Assembly: GCF_016097555.1 (NCBI RefSeq)
Contig: NC_054699.1
Coordinates: 3,268,293 to 3,332,292, forward strand
Length of the DNA: 64,000 bases
Direction of reading: 5' to 3'
Source of the DNA: Gigantopelta aegis
Taxonomy: Eukaryota; Mollusca; Gastropoda; Neomphalida; Peltospiridae
Part shown: positions 47,067-58,046 of the stretch, one piece after another
How positions within the stretch are numbered: position 1 is the first letter of the stretch
Layout: each line of letters begins with the position of its first letter
Translations under genes and position numbers: made by a program
Notes under the pieces: generated by a model
The model's database searches: none
The model's input: the letters and a program-made list of their open reading frames with translations, nothing else
What the model was told of the DNA's origin: nothing

Positions 47067-47829
47067 ACCAGTGCACCACAACTGGTATATCAAAGACCGT
47101 GGTATGTGCTATCTTGTCTGTGGGATGGTGCATATAAAATATATCTTGCTACTAATGTAAAACTATAGTAGGTTTCCTCTCTAAGACCGTGGTATGTGCT
47201 ATCTTGTCTGTGGGGTGGTGCATATAAAAGATATCTTGCTACTAATGTAAAACTATAGCAGGTTTCCTCTCTAAGACCGTGGTATGTGCTATCTTGTCTG
47301 TGGGGTGGTGCATATAAAAGATATCTTGCTACTAATGTAAAACTATAGTAGGTTTCCTCTCTAAGACCGTGGTATGTGCTATCTTGTCTGTGGGATGGTG
47401 CATATAAAAGATATCTTGCTACTAATGTAAAACTATAGCAGGTTTCCTCTCTAAGACCGTGGTATGTGCTATCTTGTCTGTGGGGTGGTGCATATAAAAG
47501 ATATCTTGCTACTAATGTAAAACTATAGTAGGTTTCCTCTCTAAGACCGTGGTATGTGCTATCTTGTCTGTGGGATGGTGCATATAAAAGATATCTTGCT
47601 ACTAATGTAAAACTATAGTAGGTTTCCTCTCTAAGACCGTGGTATGTGCTATCTTGTCTGTGGGATGGTGCATATAAAAGATATCTTGCTACTAATGTAA
47701 AACTATAGTAGGTTTCCTCTCTAAGAGTAAGACTATATGTCAGACTTAACAAATGTTTGAATCCAGTATAGCCGATTATTAATAAATCAATGTGATCTAG
47801 TGGTGTCGTTAAACAAAATAAACTTTAAC
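47067..47829 (+). repeat. SINE-B with its body amplified into a 90-bp array, seven units
   Basis: Body start CCAGTGCACCACAACTGG, then seven nearly identical units with AAGACCGTGGTATGTGCTAT and CTTGCTACTAATGTAAAACT, then the normal B tail (ATCTAGTGGTGTCGTTAAAC). Period 90 keeps minus-strand frames open. Confidence 0.93.
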
Positions 47830-48162
47830 TTGCATCCCCGGCTCAAATTTGAATCACTATAATGGACAGAGGGGACTATTACATGTATTAGTAGTGATTC
47901 AGTGAGGAAATCCGAGTGCATTTGAACTCTGTAGGAGTTATTCCCCTTGTTCATTTGACCAAAACAGCAGCACGCGAAATCGACTAATATGTGTGTGTGT
48001 GTGTGTCTCCCTCTCTCCCCCCCCCCCCCCCCCCCCCCTCTTTTTTTTATTTATACCAACCAGCGTGATTCCAGAGACCCCCAAAATCTTTCTTCCGTTC
48101 CCAAGTCCTCCATACCTCATACGCATATCAGGCCCGTAAGAACACCATCTGATATCAGGCCC
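47830..48162. other. Intergenic DNA with a C-run
   Basis: TG repeat and a C-run at about 48018-48038. Nothing else recognised. Confidence 0.5.
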
Positions 48163-48535
48163 TTAAAGGGACATTCCTGAGTTTGCTACATTGTAAGATG
48201 TTTTCGACTAACAAAATATTTCTATGATTAAACTTACATATTAGATATATTTTTTCGTTTAGAAATCATTGTCTGTATATTCAATGTGTTTCTGGTCGTC
48301 TTAATATTTGTAAGAATCCCAAACTGGATTTTGTGTTTAAATAATTTCATACGTACGAAAAATTAATATTTTAGGAAATAAAATGAAATGTAACCTAGTA
48401 CAAATATTAGAACGATCAGAAACACGTTTAATATACAGCCACTAATATTTTACGCAGAAAAATATATTTGATATTTAATTACAATCTTTGTTTAACATCT
48501 TAAAAATTGCAGCAAACTCAGGAATGTCCCTTTAA
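48163..48535. mobile_element. TTAA-flanked MITE, best preserved copy
   Basis: 373 bp including TTAA on both sides. The inverted ends AGGGACATTCCTGAGTTTGC are perfect over about 20 bp. Inside, ATATTAGAACGATCAGAAAC and its mirror GTTTCTGGTCGTCTTAATAT show that most of the element is one imperfect palindrome. TTAA targets are a hallmark of piggyBac-type transposition; no autonomous partner is visible. Confidence 0.9.
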
Positions 48536-48549
48536 GAACAACATCTGGT

Positions 48550-48599
<50 letters not shown>

Positions 48600-48606
48600 G
48601 TGTGTG
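48550..48606. repeat. TG microsatellite
   Basis: TG run with a few interruptions. Confidence 0.95.
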
Positions 48607-48647
48607 ATAGTCTCTAATGGAGGGGGTCAAAGTCTCTAGAGGGCGCG

Positions 48648-48815
48648 AGCCAGACACCACAAGAGCACATTGATTTATTAATCATCGGCTACTGGATGTC
48701 AAACATTTGGTATGTTTGACATAGAAACCAGCCATATTATTTTCATTATATGCACCATCCCACAGACAGTGTAGCACATACCACGGCCTTTGATATACCA
48801 GTCGTGGTGCACTGG
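48648..48815 (-). mobile_element. SINE-B, fragment
   Basis: Tail and part of the body on the minus strand (AGAGCACATTGATTTATTAA, CACCATCCCACAGACAG), cut before the head. Confidence 0.85.
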
Positions 48816-49317
48816 CTTTATTTATATAGAGTAGAATCAAGAAACCCCTCACCCCAACGTAATATCATCCTCGAATGGAGCGCGGTGTGTGTGTGGGGGG
48901 GGGGGGGGGGGCTGCATTTTTGGCACCTTATATCCCCCTCCCGCGTCTATGAGTCAGCCTCCATCGGCTAATTGCATGTTTGTTTGAAACGAAATAAAAT
49001 ATTGACATCGAGATTTTACTTCTGATATGTTTTATTTGTTTCATATCTTTGAAAACCGATTAGTACGTATTTTCGTGACCTTATTCACGCGTGGCATGGC
49101 TCAATCCCGCGGAGACGTTTTATCGCGTGGGACATCTTTGGTTTGAATGGTCGAACAAAACCAGCCAATCCACCACACACGCATGTACGTACGCATGCAT
49201 GTACTTACGCACGCAACGTACACACATTAATTGAATAACCTTCTTGCATAACCCACATACGCCCATACTTTCAAAGAATACCACTGATATAGTTGAAATT
49301 TAAGAAAATATGGTAAT
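48816..49317. other. Intergenic DNA with a G-run
   Basis: G-run at about 48894-48910, then unassigned sequence. Confidence 0.5.
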
Positions 49318-49508
49318 AAAGGAAGGAAATGTGTTATTTAACGACACACTCAACACATTTTATTTACGGTTATATGGCGTCGGACATATGGTTAAGGACC
49401 ACAAGATATTGAGAGAGGAAACCCGTTGTCGCCACTTCATGGACTACTCTTTTCGATTAGCAGCAATGGCTCTTTTATATGCACCATCCCACAGACAGGA
49501 TAACACAT
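49318..49508 (-). mobile_element. SINE-A, truncated next to the Tc1 element
   Basis: A tail and body up to CCACAGACAGGATAACACAT; the head is missing where the Tc1/mariner element starts. Confidence 0.88.
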
Positions 49509-50075
49509 GAAAATTATATTTATTGGACTTAAAATAACAATTTATGAGAGGAAGCCATTGATTGGTACTTTTGTCTGGGTTTTAATCCTGGTTTTGTTCT
49601 CGTTACACATACAATAGCAGAAACACAAAAAATGGTGTGAAATGCGTTCACTACATGCTTAATCATGCTGCATGCAATGCACGTGAAATGCCAGTGTGTG
49701 GACACGTAAAAGTCACGTAACGGTGTCATATTCCTCGTCACATTAAGAATGCCACGACTCGGAGAAGAACAAAGGGAGCGAGCGTTGGGCATGGTTCAAG
49801 GGGGGACTTCGCAAAGCCAAGTTGCTAGGACCTTCAGAGTCCATCCATCAACTATTGGACGACTTGTTGAACGTCATCAACCGACCGGGAGTGTCCGTGA
49901 TCGACCTCGACCTGATCAACGTCCCGTTATGCCACCGCTAGCCACCATCGCGTAACGTCGCTGAGCTTGCACAGGCGTTGCAGGAGGAGTGAAGGAACAG
50001 TCCTGTGGCTTATTTGAGATGTTTGTGCCAATCCTTTCCCCGTCGTCTTCACGCATGCTCACGGGCCAATGGTGG
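49509..50075 (+). mobile_element. Tc1/mariner transposon with internally deleted transposase
   Basis: From 49749 the frame MPRLGEEQRERALGMVQGG continues with SQSQVARTFRVHPSTIGRLV and RDRPRP, the paired-like helix-turn-helix DNA-binding domain of Tc1-like transposases. After about 66 codons it jumps, at roughly 49949, to RNVAELAQALQEE (49951 on), then an in-frame TGA where the family has Trp, and SPVAYLRCLCQSFPRRL and ACSRANGG, which is the C-terminal end of the same protein. The whole DDE catalytic core (about 200 residues) is missing, so the copy cannot make active enzyme. Left of the gene a non-coding leader of about 240 bp follows a truncated SINE. Terminal inverted repeats were not delimited. 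Confidence 0.85.
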
Positions 50076-50259
50076 GGTGGGGTGGGGGTGGGGTCGAACT
50101 TTCGATGACGAATGCAACTCGATTACTGATGATAACTGGTCATGTTTCCATGTGAATGTATCTCATGAATACCAGTCATTAATGTCATATTACATTATCC
50201 ATCAATTCATTAATAGTTTGTCGTTATTTGCAATGAAAAGTTGTTTTTGCGTTTTCATT

Positions 50260-50535
50260 GTGTGTCAGTATAGTTCAATCGGTAGAGCGCTCGCCCGAGG
50301 TGCTTGCGTCGTAGGATCGAACCACCTCAGTGGACTCATTCTCTTGTTGAGTTTTCCCCCGTCTCAACCGTTCCCCTGTCCCAACCAGGGTATGTGCTAT
50401 CCTGTCTGTGTGAAAGTGCATATAAAATATCTTTTGCTTCTAATGGAACAACGAATTACCAAATGTTTGAGATCCAAAGCCGATGATAAACAAATCAGTG
50501 TGCTCTAGTGTTGTTGGTGACCAAAACAAAGTTTA
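50260..50535 (+). mobile_element. SINE-B with an alternative tRNA-like head
   Basis: Head CAGTATAGTTCAATCGGTAG and GCTCGCCCGAGGTGCTTG with B box AGGATCGAACC differ from the usual head; body and B tail follow (GTGCTCTAGTGTTGTTGG). Confidence 0.82.
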
Positions 50536-50571
50536 ACGTTGCCTTTCGAAAGTGAGACAGCGAAAGAGGGT

Positions 50572-50707
50572 ACGGTCATGAGAGAGACAGAGACACACAG
50601 AGAGACAGGTAGAGAGACATACAGACAGCGACACACAGGGAGTCAGACAGTGACAGACAGACAGAGACACAGATACATAGACATGCATACAGACATGCAT
50701 ACAGACA

Positions 50708-50788
<81 letters not shown>

Positions 50789-50899
50789 CAGAGAAACAGA
50801 AAGATAGGGGGAGAGAGGGAAGAGACAGAGAGACACACAGGGAGTCAGATAGACAGAGACAGACAGAGAAAAAGACACACAGAGACACATATAGAATGC

Positions 50900-50953
<54 letters not shown>

Positions 50954-51068
50954 TACAGAGAGACACACAGGGAGTCAGATAGACGGAGAAAAAGACACAC
51001 AGAGACACAGATGGATGCATAGACAGAGAGAGAGAGAGAGAGGAGGGGGTGGGGGGGGGGGGGGGGGG
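50572..51068 (+). repeat. Purine-rich GA/GACA simple repeats with a TA run
   Basis: GAGACAGA-type repeats at 50572-50708, TA run 50710-50754, GA runs to about 51040 and a G-run to 51068. Long frames on both strands are artefacts of low complexity. Confidence 0.95.
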
Positions 51069-52165
51069 CGAGCGAGCGTACTTTAATCTATCCAGACTTC
51101 AAAATGTCTTCTTATAATAGACAGAAGGCATTTTTTATTTATTTTCCATCCCGAGAAAACAAATGTTAGCTACAGCTCTGAAGACATTCGAAAAGTCACC
51201 GAAACACGAAACAGACGTTGACCTATTTCAGATCCACCGATCAAGATCTCCTAGGCAGTAAGATCCGATTCCAAACAGCCGGAGTTACCTGTTACATGGC
51301 ACCATTCAACCGGACTATCGCAAAACACCGTTCACACGGCATGCATACATAATGAATGGAATCCAACCACCTACAACGGCCCCACCTATCTCTATACGCA
51401 CGTGAGCGAAACTACGGATCTCGGTATGTAGAACATGACACAATGACCAGGGTGTAGTTAGGGACACAGGTTACGAATCAATTTGCTTGAGTTTAGTTAT
51501 TCCCATGATGCCATGCCATGACTCAATAAAAATAATTTTTGCTATGCTTGACATCAAGTGCTAATGCGTGTTGTTGTGTATGTTTGAAAAAAAAAAGAAA
51601 AAAGAAAAAAAAGAAAAGCCCACAACGAAACGAAACGAAACGAAACAAACAAACAAACAAAATCCAACAAAAAAATCCAACAAAAACAAAACAAAACAAA
51701 CAAGCAACCAACGGCCCAAACAAAAGAAGTGAAAAACTAAAATCTACCCTTAAATTTAACCTTTATATAATATACATAGTTACAAAATGCACCAAATTGT
51801 GTTTTTTTTTTTGCTCTGACGCTTTCTTTGGTAAGATAATGGATTGCAAAGAATTGGCGTGTTGTTAAAATAAAGTGATACATTCACCGTCCTTGTGTGT
51901 CCCGTATATAAAATATATTTAACAATTACACAACTCTTTTGATCAGCGCTAAATTAATTTAATTTTCGTTTATGATGCTAGAGTAAAGGTAATCCCATTC
52001 GCCTCTCACAGATTCAACCTAATTGCAAGATTAGCTAAATTCATAATTAAAGACACCGCTTCTATACGCTCACACCTTTCAAGATGACTTTACCTGAGCT
52101 TATTGGCTTACTTTTATTACAGGAGACTTATGTATGTGTGGCCATAAATGTTATATCATAATATG
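51069..52165. other. Unassigned intergenic DNA
   Basis: A-rich low-complexity part at 51586-51725; no gene recognised. Confidence 0.5.
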
Positions 52166-52167
52166 TG

Positions 52168-52494
52168 AGGGGCGTGACGTAGTCTATTGACAGATCGCTC
52201 GCCTGATGCGCAGTCGGTTAAGGATCGATAACTGTCGGTGGACCCATTCGGCTATTTCTCGTTCCAACCAGTGTTCCGCAACTGGTGTAACAAAGACTGT
52301 GGTACGTACTATCCTGCCTATCCTGTTGCTAATTAATCGAAAAGAGTAGCCCATGAAGAGTCGATAACGGGTTTCTTCTCAAATTATCATCGTGGTCCTT
52401 AACCAATACGTCCAACGCCATATAACCGTAATTAAAATGTGTAAGCGTCGATAAATTAAAAACAACCCACAAATAAAACACTTCTTTCTTTCTT
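52168..52494 (+). mobile_element. SINE-A, diverged full-length copy
   Basis: Head GGGGCGTGACGTAGTCTATT, body with a deletion around GTGCATATAAAAGATC, A tail and TTTCTTTCTTT end. Confidence 0.85.
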
Positions 52495-52791
52495 TGTCAT
52501 TTAATCAGGGCCGAACCTGAACTGAAATAAGCGGGGGTTGTAGTACAACTAGAACAAAGATACATTTGTAACTCGGTTAATTGTTAATGTAAAATATTAC
52601 ATATACAAATCAAAATTACAAAACAGTACACTAAATGAAACTGGTATCAAATTTTTTTTAAATTAAAGATAAGTTACAAACGGAAAAATACACATATTAC
52701 AAAAACTGAAAAAAAGGGGGTAAAAAAGAAGAAGAAGAAAAGCACAAGGCACAAGGATACAGTAATAGAGGTATTCTCGAGGTAGACATAA
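52495..52791. other. Unassigned AT-rich DNA
   Basis: Nothing recognised. Confidence 0.45.
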
Positions 52792-53062
52792 GGCCACATA
52801 TTCTTACGTCATTTGAATATCTAGTAATGGCGGACTGGAATTAAAGTTGCGTGTACAGTTTACAAAAACACGTTGTATTAAGCTTGAGCTTATATGATAA
52901 AGAGATTATTACCCTCGTGTATTTCGGTATCGTCAATATCATATATTAGGAATAAAAATAATGTATTATGCTCGCCAGAGGCTCGCATAATACAAATTTT
53001 ATTCCTAATAATATATGATAATGACGATACCGAAAAACACTCTGGTAATAACCTCTATGTAT
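52792..53062 (+). repeat. Hairpin repeat (Pal-1), copy B
   Basis: Only the 3' half of the repeat (from GGCCACATATTCTTACGTCA). The terminal hairpin is the clearest of the three: about 75-base arms at 52901-52976 and 52980-53056 around a few bases, with GGTATCGTCAATATCATATA on the left and its inverted form on the right. Confidence 0.85.
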
Positions 53063-53188
53063 TTTATAATGAATTGAACATATCTAAGGCCGAATTTACA
53101 TAAATTGTTTTTACTTTACAGGCCTAACTATACATGCATTTACAATAATAAAACACCTGTAGCTGTGTTTATAAAAAGAAACGACCTT

Positions 53189-53937
53189 AAAGCCGCACAC
53201 CTTAGTTCCATCCAGCGAAAATAAATTATAATTTGGTTAATCTACAAACCTGTAACACACTTAGATCACGTTTTTATCAAATGGAGTGAAAAAGCAGGTT
53301 TTATATCGATAAATACCATGGGAATCCCCATGTCCCAATTGCTTGAAATAATTTTGAAAGTTTGTATTCTGATGTCACCGGTAGATGTCGCTCGAAGCAC
53401 AACAATGCCTACGTCACGACAAATTTCACAGACTTGGGGTGCGTTCTTTTCACCTCTCCTGGACATGTTCCAGCTGTTCTGTCCTGGTTGTATCCCCTCT
53501 CCAGATATCGTAGGACTTAGCAAAATTATTGGTTTTAAGGGTTTGTAACGTTTTGTATTGAGATACTTACTTGTCTGAACTTTATTGTTACTGAAAATGT
53601 TCACGAACTGTGAAGAAAAATCTCACAAATGAACAACAACAAATCGGATGTTGATAGTGTGAACCGTGCACGAGAAAACAAACCGAACCAAAATGATAAC
53701 GGTCACGTGGTATACCAACGTCTGTGACATTGAAATGGAAATATCCCGTCTAAAAATAGATTAGACCTTGTCTGCTCAACGTTTTTTTCTCAAACGTGCG
53801 TCCGTTTTTCAGAAATACGAAAAATGCATTTTGTGGTATTACAAACACCAGGATTACCAGGATTACCAAAAAACACTTCAGGTGAATGGAAATGAATATT
53901 CTAAATAATAAACGGTAAGTAAAGTGCAATTTTATTG
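53189..53937. mobile_element. MITE relic cut off by the tRNA-Phe unit
   Basis: Left end TTAAAGCCGCACACCTTAGT and the words GTTAATCTACAAACCTGT and AATGCATTTTGTGGTATTA link it to the TTAA-type element at 19865. The right terminus is not found; the tRNA-Phe repeat starts at 53938. Frames of 76 and 112 codons inside are not convincing. Confidence 0.6.
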
Positions 53938-53942
53938 TGTCG

Positions 53943-54015
53943 GCCGGAATAGCTCAGTTGGGAGAGCGTTAGACTGAAGATCTAAAGGCCCCCGGTTCAA
54001 TCCCGGGTTCCGGCA
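53943..54015 (+). tRNA. trnF-GAA: tRNA-Phe (GAA), copy 2
   Basis: Identical to the copy at 46636 over all 73 nt, with complete acceptor, D, anticodon and T stems and anticodon GAA, so it should be functional. The T-run behind it is short (TTTTTT at about 54046). The five bases before it (TGTCG) are the only upstream bases shared with the other copies; beyond them lies a truncated MITE. Confidence 0.94.
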
Positions 54016-54590
54016 CAGAGCAAGTCGGACTCTGGCGGTCGACCAATTTTTTAAACGTGTATTTCTTTACTTATTTTTTATTATTATTTCTTTTGGTAGA
54101 ATCATAATTCTATATGCTTTTATCTGAAATTTATTTTGTAAATAAACAAAAGTATTTTCTTTGTAAATTTAGAATCATACTAATAGTATATCAAATTTTT
54201 TACCAAGATACGGAACTATATATCGCTACACGTGGTTTGCTGTTTGACTGTGAATATTTTATGGCAGACAGTTTTGTAGTCGCTTTTACTAGACAACAAT
54301 AATTGTATTTTATATTATTATTATTATTATTATTATTACGTAATTATTACCTAACTCAAAATTTCACATTTTTATACTCCCTCCCGCACTTAGCTTAACG
54401 TTTTGTAACGCTAAGGCCACACCGCTCGTAACATCACCACCCTCTTCGCTTTCTCTGCTATATAGTGACGTAATTTGACAAACATTAGTAATATTAGATT
54501 TTCTGTTTATATTTATGTTATAGAAAACTGATTTGCTAAAGAACTAAATAGGAATGGCTGACTACGTTTTACTTTAAACATAAACATGAA
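54016..54590 (+). repeat. Body of the tRNA-Phe-headed repeat, copy 2
   Basis: Nearly base-for-base identical to 57538-58046 as far as the assembly gap, and a diverged relative of 46709-47066. It contains an ATT microsatellite followed by TTACGTAATTATT, then a GC-richer part (about 54375-54480) missing from copy 1, then TTTGCTAAAGAACT and similarity up to about 54590. No terminal inverted repeat and no target-site duplication were seen. Confidence 0.8.
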
Positions 54591-54743
54591 ACGATTGTAT
54601 TGAAAACGTGAGTCAACTGTTCACACACACCCCACCTCAAACCCCCAGAACTAAATCCAAAGAGGTGAAATGGGTGTGAGGGTGTGAGGGGGGGGGGGGG
54701 GTGAGGGGTGTGTGTAGGGGGAGACCTATCTCTCTTTGAACAG

Positions 54744-54998
54744 TATTTGATATATTAATCATTAGCTATTGTATGTCAAACATATGGTCATTTTGACACA
54801 ATCAAAGAGATGAGACCCGCTACAGTATTTTCATTAGTAGCCAGGGATGTTTTATATGCACCATCCCACAGACAGGATAGTACATACCTTGGCCTTTGAT
54901 ATACCAGTCGTGGTGCACTGGCTGGAACGAGAAACATCCCAATGGGCACACCGATGGGGATCAATCCTACAGAGACCGCACACCAGGCGTGCGCTGGC
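54744..54998 (-). mobile_element. SINE-B, truncated tail
   Basis: Minus strand body and head (CACACCAGGCGTGCGCT region, GGGATCAATCC); the tail end is lost. A G-run precedes it at about 54688-54702. Confidence 0.82.
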
Positions 54999-55004
54999 CA
55001 AGTA

Positions 55005-55545
55005 CCATGCAATATAAATAGTGGTACAATCAAACCTGCTCATGAGGCCACCTGCATTAAGCAGCCACATGTGTTAAGAGGCCACTTTTTTCTTCTCTAA
55101 AATTATCTAATATACTATAAGACAATAAACAGTAATACAATGACCTGTACTAAGTAATTTCTCGTTCCAGCCAGTGCACCACGACTGGTACATCAAAGGC
55201 CGTGGTATGTGCTATCCTGTCTGTGAGATGGTGCATATATAAGATCCCTTGCTGCTAATCGAAAAGAGTAGCCCATGGAGTGGCGACAGCGGGTTTTATC
55301 CCTTAATATATATGTGGGCCTTAACCATGTGTCCGACGCCATATAACCGTAAATGAAATGTGTTGAGTCCAATACCAGTAGATCTAACAGCATTGCGTGG
55401 ACTCCCATGCCATATAACAGTAAATGAAATGTGTTGGAGTGCGTCGTTAAATAAAACATTTCCTTCCTTGTACTAAGTAGCCATTATTTGATGCTCCATT
55501 TGATGGCTGCTTACCTCCGGTTTCACTGTAGATATGTGCTAGTAA
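55005..55545. mobile_element. TIR element interrupted by a SINE-A
   Basis: Outer ends GTACAATCAAACCTGCTCAT and, read inwards from the right, CTACAGTGAAACCGGAGGTA are similar, with AAGCAGCCA motifs near both. Inside, 55157-55469 is a plus-strand SINE-A flanked by GTACTAAGTA on both sides (target duplication), with an extra 80-bp partial duplication in its tail. Confidence 0.7.
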
Positions 55546-55626
55546 AGCAATGCCATTAGTTGTCGAATCCATTAGGTTCAGGCATGTCCAGCCTGGGTCC
55601 TGTCTGTGGTGTGACAGTGGCCTGAC

Positions 55627-57373
55627 CTAAAGTAGTGTCGGAAATAGAATAACACTGATTTTCGTCGATTATATCTTTCATATTAAAGTGACAGGTAATT
55701 TTTTTGTAAATATCTATTTAATGATACCCTACTTAATTTAGCATTTACCTTTTTAGGCTCTAATTGATATATAAGGTGGTGTTTACTCTTGAAATTAAAC
55801 GAAAGATGCCGGTAAACAGGTGATTTGTGTACTTTATTGGAACAGACTATAACTAATTTTGATCGACACGTGTTATTTCATTGCTGTAACAGTTGCAATA
55901 TGTGAGGGACAGTCTGATGACGGTTTACTCCTATCCCTCTCCTAAACAAAATATTTGTAGACATTTCTATGTAACATTTGAACAGAACTGTCAAGAACCA
56001 TTCTGAGTGTGTGATCTATTATACCGGTATTAAAGGTGCTTTGTATTAAAGGAGCTATCTTCAAGTTGCATAATGATAGCTATTGCAAATAATGTTTTAA
56101 AATTAAATTTTGTTTAAAATTTAAAGAATACACCTTCAACAATATGCCCGTAAATGATTCTAACAAAATAATTTTATCTACTAGTAGAAAATACATTTTT
56201 ATTGAAGAATCTTTATCACAAACAGATACTCACATATAACTATGATATCAATCTAATTAAAATTAGCTCCACTATTACATGTGGATCTAACACCAGCCAG
56301 TTGGAGCTCATGTCCACCAATCAAAACCTTACTTGCAGAATCCTGCCCGTGATTTAAAAATAATTTGAAAACATTTCGAATTATCCTGAGGGTATACGAC
56401 ATGTTTCGTGTGAATTACGAATGCCTTAAAACATGTTTTATTTTATAAAATAAATAATTTGTAATGTAAAACTGAAGACTGATTTAGTTGGGGTTTTTTT
56501 TATAAATAAATAAATAAATAAATAATTTTTAATGTAAAATTGAAGACTGATAACCCACCCCGTTCGTATCGGTATGGTTCGCTGTACTGCGGCCACTAAA
56601 ATAGACTCGCCCGATATTTTTTGAATTTGTATGCTCCCAAATAACGTTATAAAAGGCGAAGTGTCATTGATCAATATTTAAATTATTATTTACAGACGAA
56701 ATGTTACCTGGACATTGGGGACTACGCAGTGTTGTTAGCAATCCGATTAAAATTAGTTCTACTGGTCTAAATAAGGCATTCGTAATTCACATGAAACATA
56801 TCGTATACCCTCAGGATAATTCGGAATGTTTCAAATTATTTTTAAATCACTGGCAGGATTCTGCAAGTAAGGTTTTGATTGGTGGACATGAGCTCCAACT
56901 GGCTGGTGTTAGATCCACATGTAATAGTGGAGCTAATTTTAATTAGATTGCTATGATATAGGACCTTTAAGTGGTTGCAAGATTGTGTAAATTTCTAATG
57001 TACTTATATTGAATTTATATTCCACTAAATATGCTGATAATAATTAATAATTTATGCTGCAATTCAAAATACTCAGTTAACTTGCAGTTTTAAATTAAAA
57101 GTTTGTTTAAGGGTAAATGAAATTGACACATGTCGATCAAAAATGTGTTATAGTCTGTTCCAATAAAGTACACAAATCACCTGTTTACTGACATTTTTCT
57201 TTTAATATCAAGAGTAAACACCACCTTGTACATCAGTGAGAGCGCAAACAAGTACATGCTAAATTAGGTAGAGTATCAATAAATAGATATTTATAAAATA
57301 TTTACTTGTCAGTTTAATATGAAAGAAATAATCGACGAAAATCAGTTTTATTCTATTTCCGACACTACTTTAG
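55627..57373. mobile_element. 1.75-kb foldback element
   Basis: The ends are inverted copies: CTAAAGTAGTGTCGGAAATA on the left returns inverted on the right. The outer matching blocks are 55627-55882 and 57117-57373; a second pair is 56250-56428 and 56773-56955, including GTGGATCTAACACCAGCCAG and its inverse. Sequence between the blocks is poorly matched and the left side is about 200 bp longer. No transposase. No clear target duplication. Confidence 0.88.
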
Positions 57374-57464
57374 TTGCCTATCATGTTACGATATTTTTGT
57401 TAGTGAAGCTCTTCGCATAAAGGTTCCGCAATCAGTATTGAGGTTATAGCATGAATCCTTGTCG

Positions 57465-57537
57465 GCCGGAATAGCTCAGTTGGGAGAGCGTTAGACTGAA
57501 GATCTAAAGGCCCCCGGTTCAATCCAAGGTTCCGGCA
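57465..57537 (+). pseudogene. tRNA-Phe (GAA)-like copy 3 with damaged T-arm
   Basis: Matches the two intact copies except in the T stem, where the 3' strand reads CAAGG instead of CCGGG. Against the 5' strand CCCGG this leaves two mismatched pairs out of five. Acceptor, D and anticodon arms and anticodon GAA are intact. Probably a pseudogene or poorly folding tRNA; an assembly error is possible because it sits close to a gap in a duplicated unit. Confidence 0.8.
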
Positions 57538-58046
57538 CAGAGCAAGTCGGACTCTGGCGGTCGACCAATTTTTTAAACGTGTATTTCTTTACTTATTTTT
57601 TATTATTATTTCTTTTGGTAGAATCATAATTCTATATGCTTTTATCTGAAATTTATTTTGTAAATAAACAAAAGTATTTTCTTTGTAAATTTAGAATCAT
57701 ACTAATAGTATATCAAATTTTTTACCAAGATACGGAACTATATATCGCTACACGTGGTTTGCTGTTTGACTGTGAATATTTTATGGCAGACAGTTTTGTA
57801 GTCGCTTTTACTAGACAACAATAATTGTATTTTATATTATTATTATTATTATTATTATTATTACGTAATTATTACCTAACTCAAAATTTCACATTTTTAT
57901 ACTCCCTCCCGCACTTAGCTTAACGTTTTGTAACGCTAAGGCCACACCGCTCGTAACATCACCACCCTCTTCGCTTTCTCTGCTATATAGTGACGTAATT
58001 TGACAAACATTAGTAATATTAGATTTTCTGTTTATATTTATGTTAT
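57538..58046 (+). repeat. Body of the tRNA-Phe-headed repeat, copy 3, cut by the assembly gap
   Basis: Practically identical to 54016-54523 (a longer ATT run is the main difference), so the duplication of this unit is recent. The assembly gap starts exactly inside the unit, a hint that collapsed or unresolved copies are hidden there. Confidence 0.85.

Noticed and set aside
47090-47752. 220-codon minus-strand frame with 30-residue repeats
   Set aside because: Derived from a 90-bp amplified SINE body; SINE sequence is non-coding.
50533-51022. Several frames of 90-147 codons rich in Arg/Glu or Ser/Leu
   Set aside because: Simple GA and GACA repeats read in various frames.
54114-57824. Identical 62-codon frames at 54114-54302 and 57636-57824
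   Set aside because: Identity comes from the recent duplication of the whole tRNA-Phe unit; the older copy 1 does not keep the frame.
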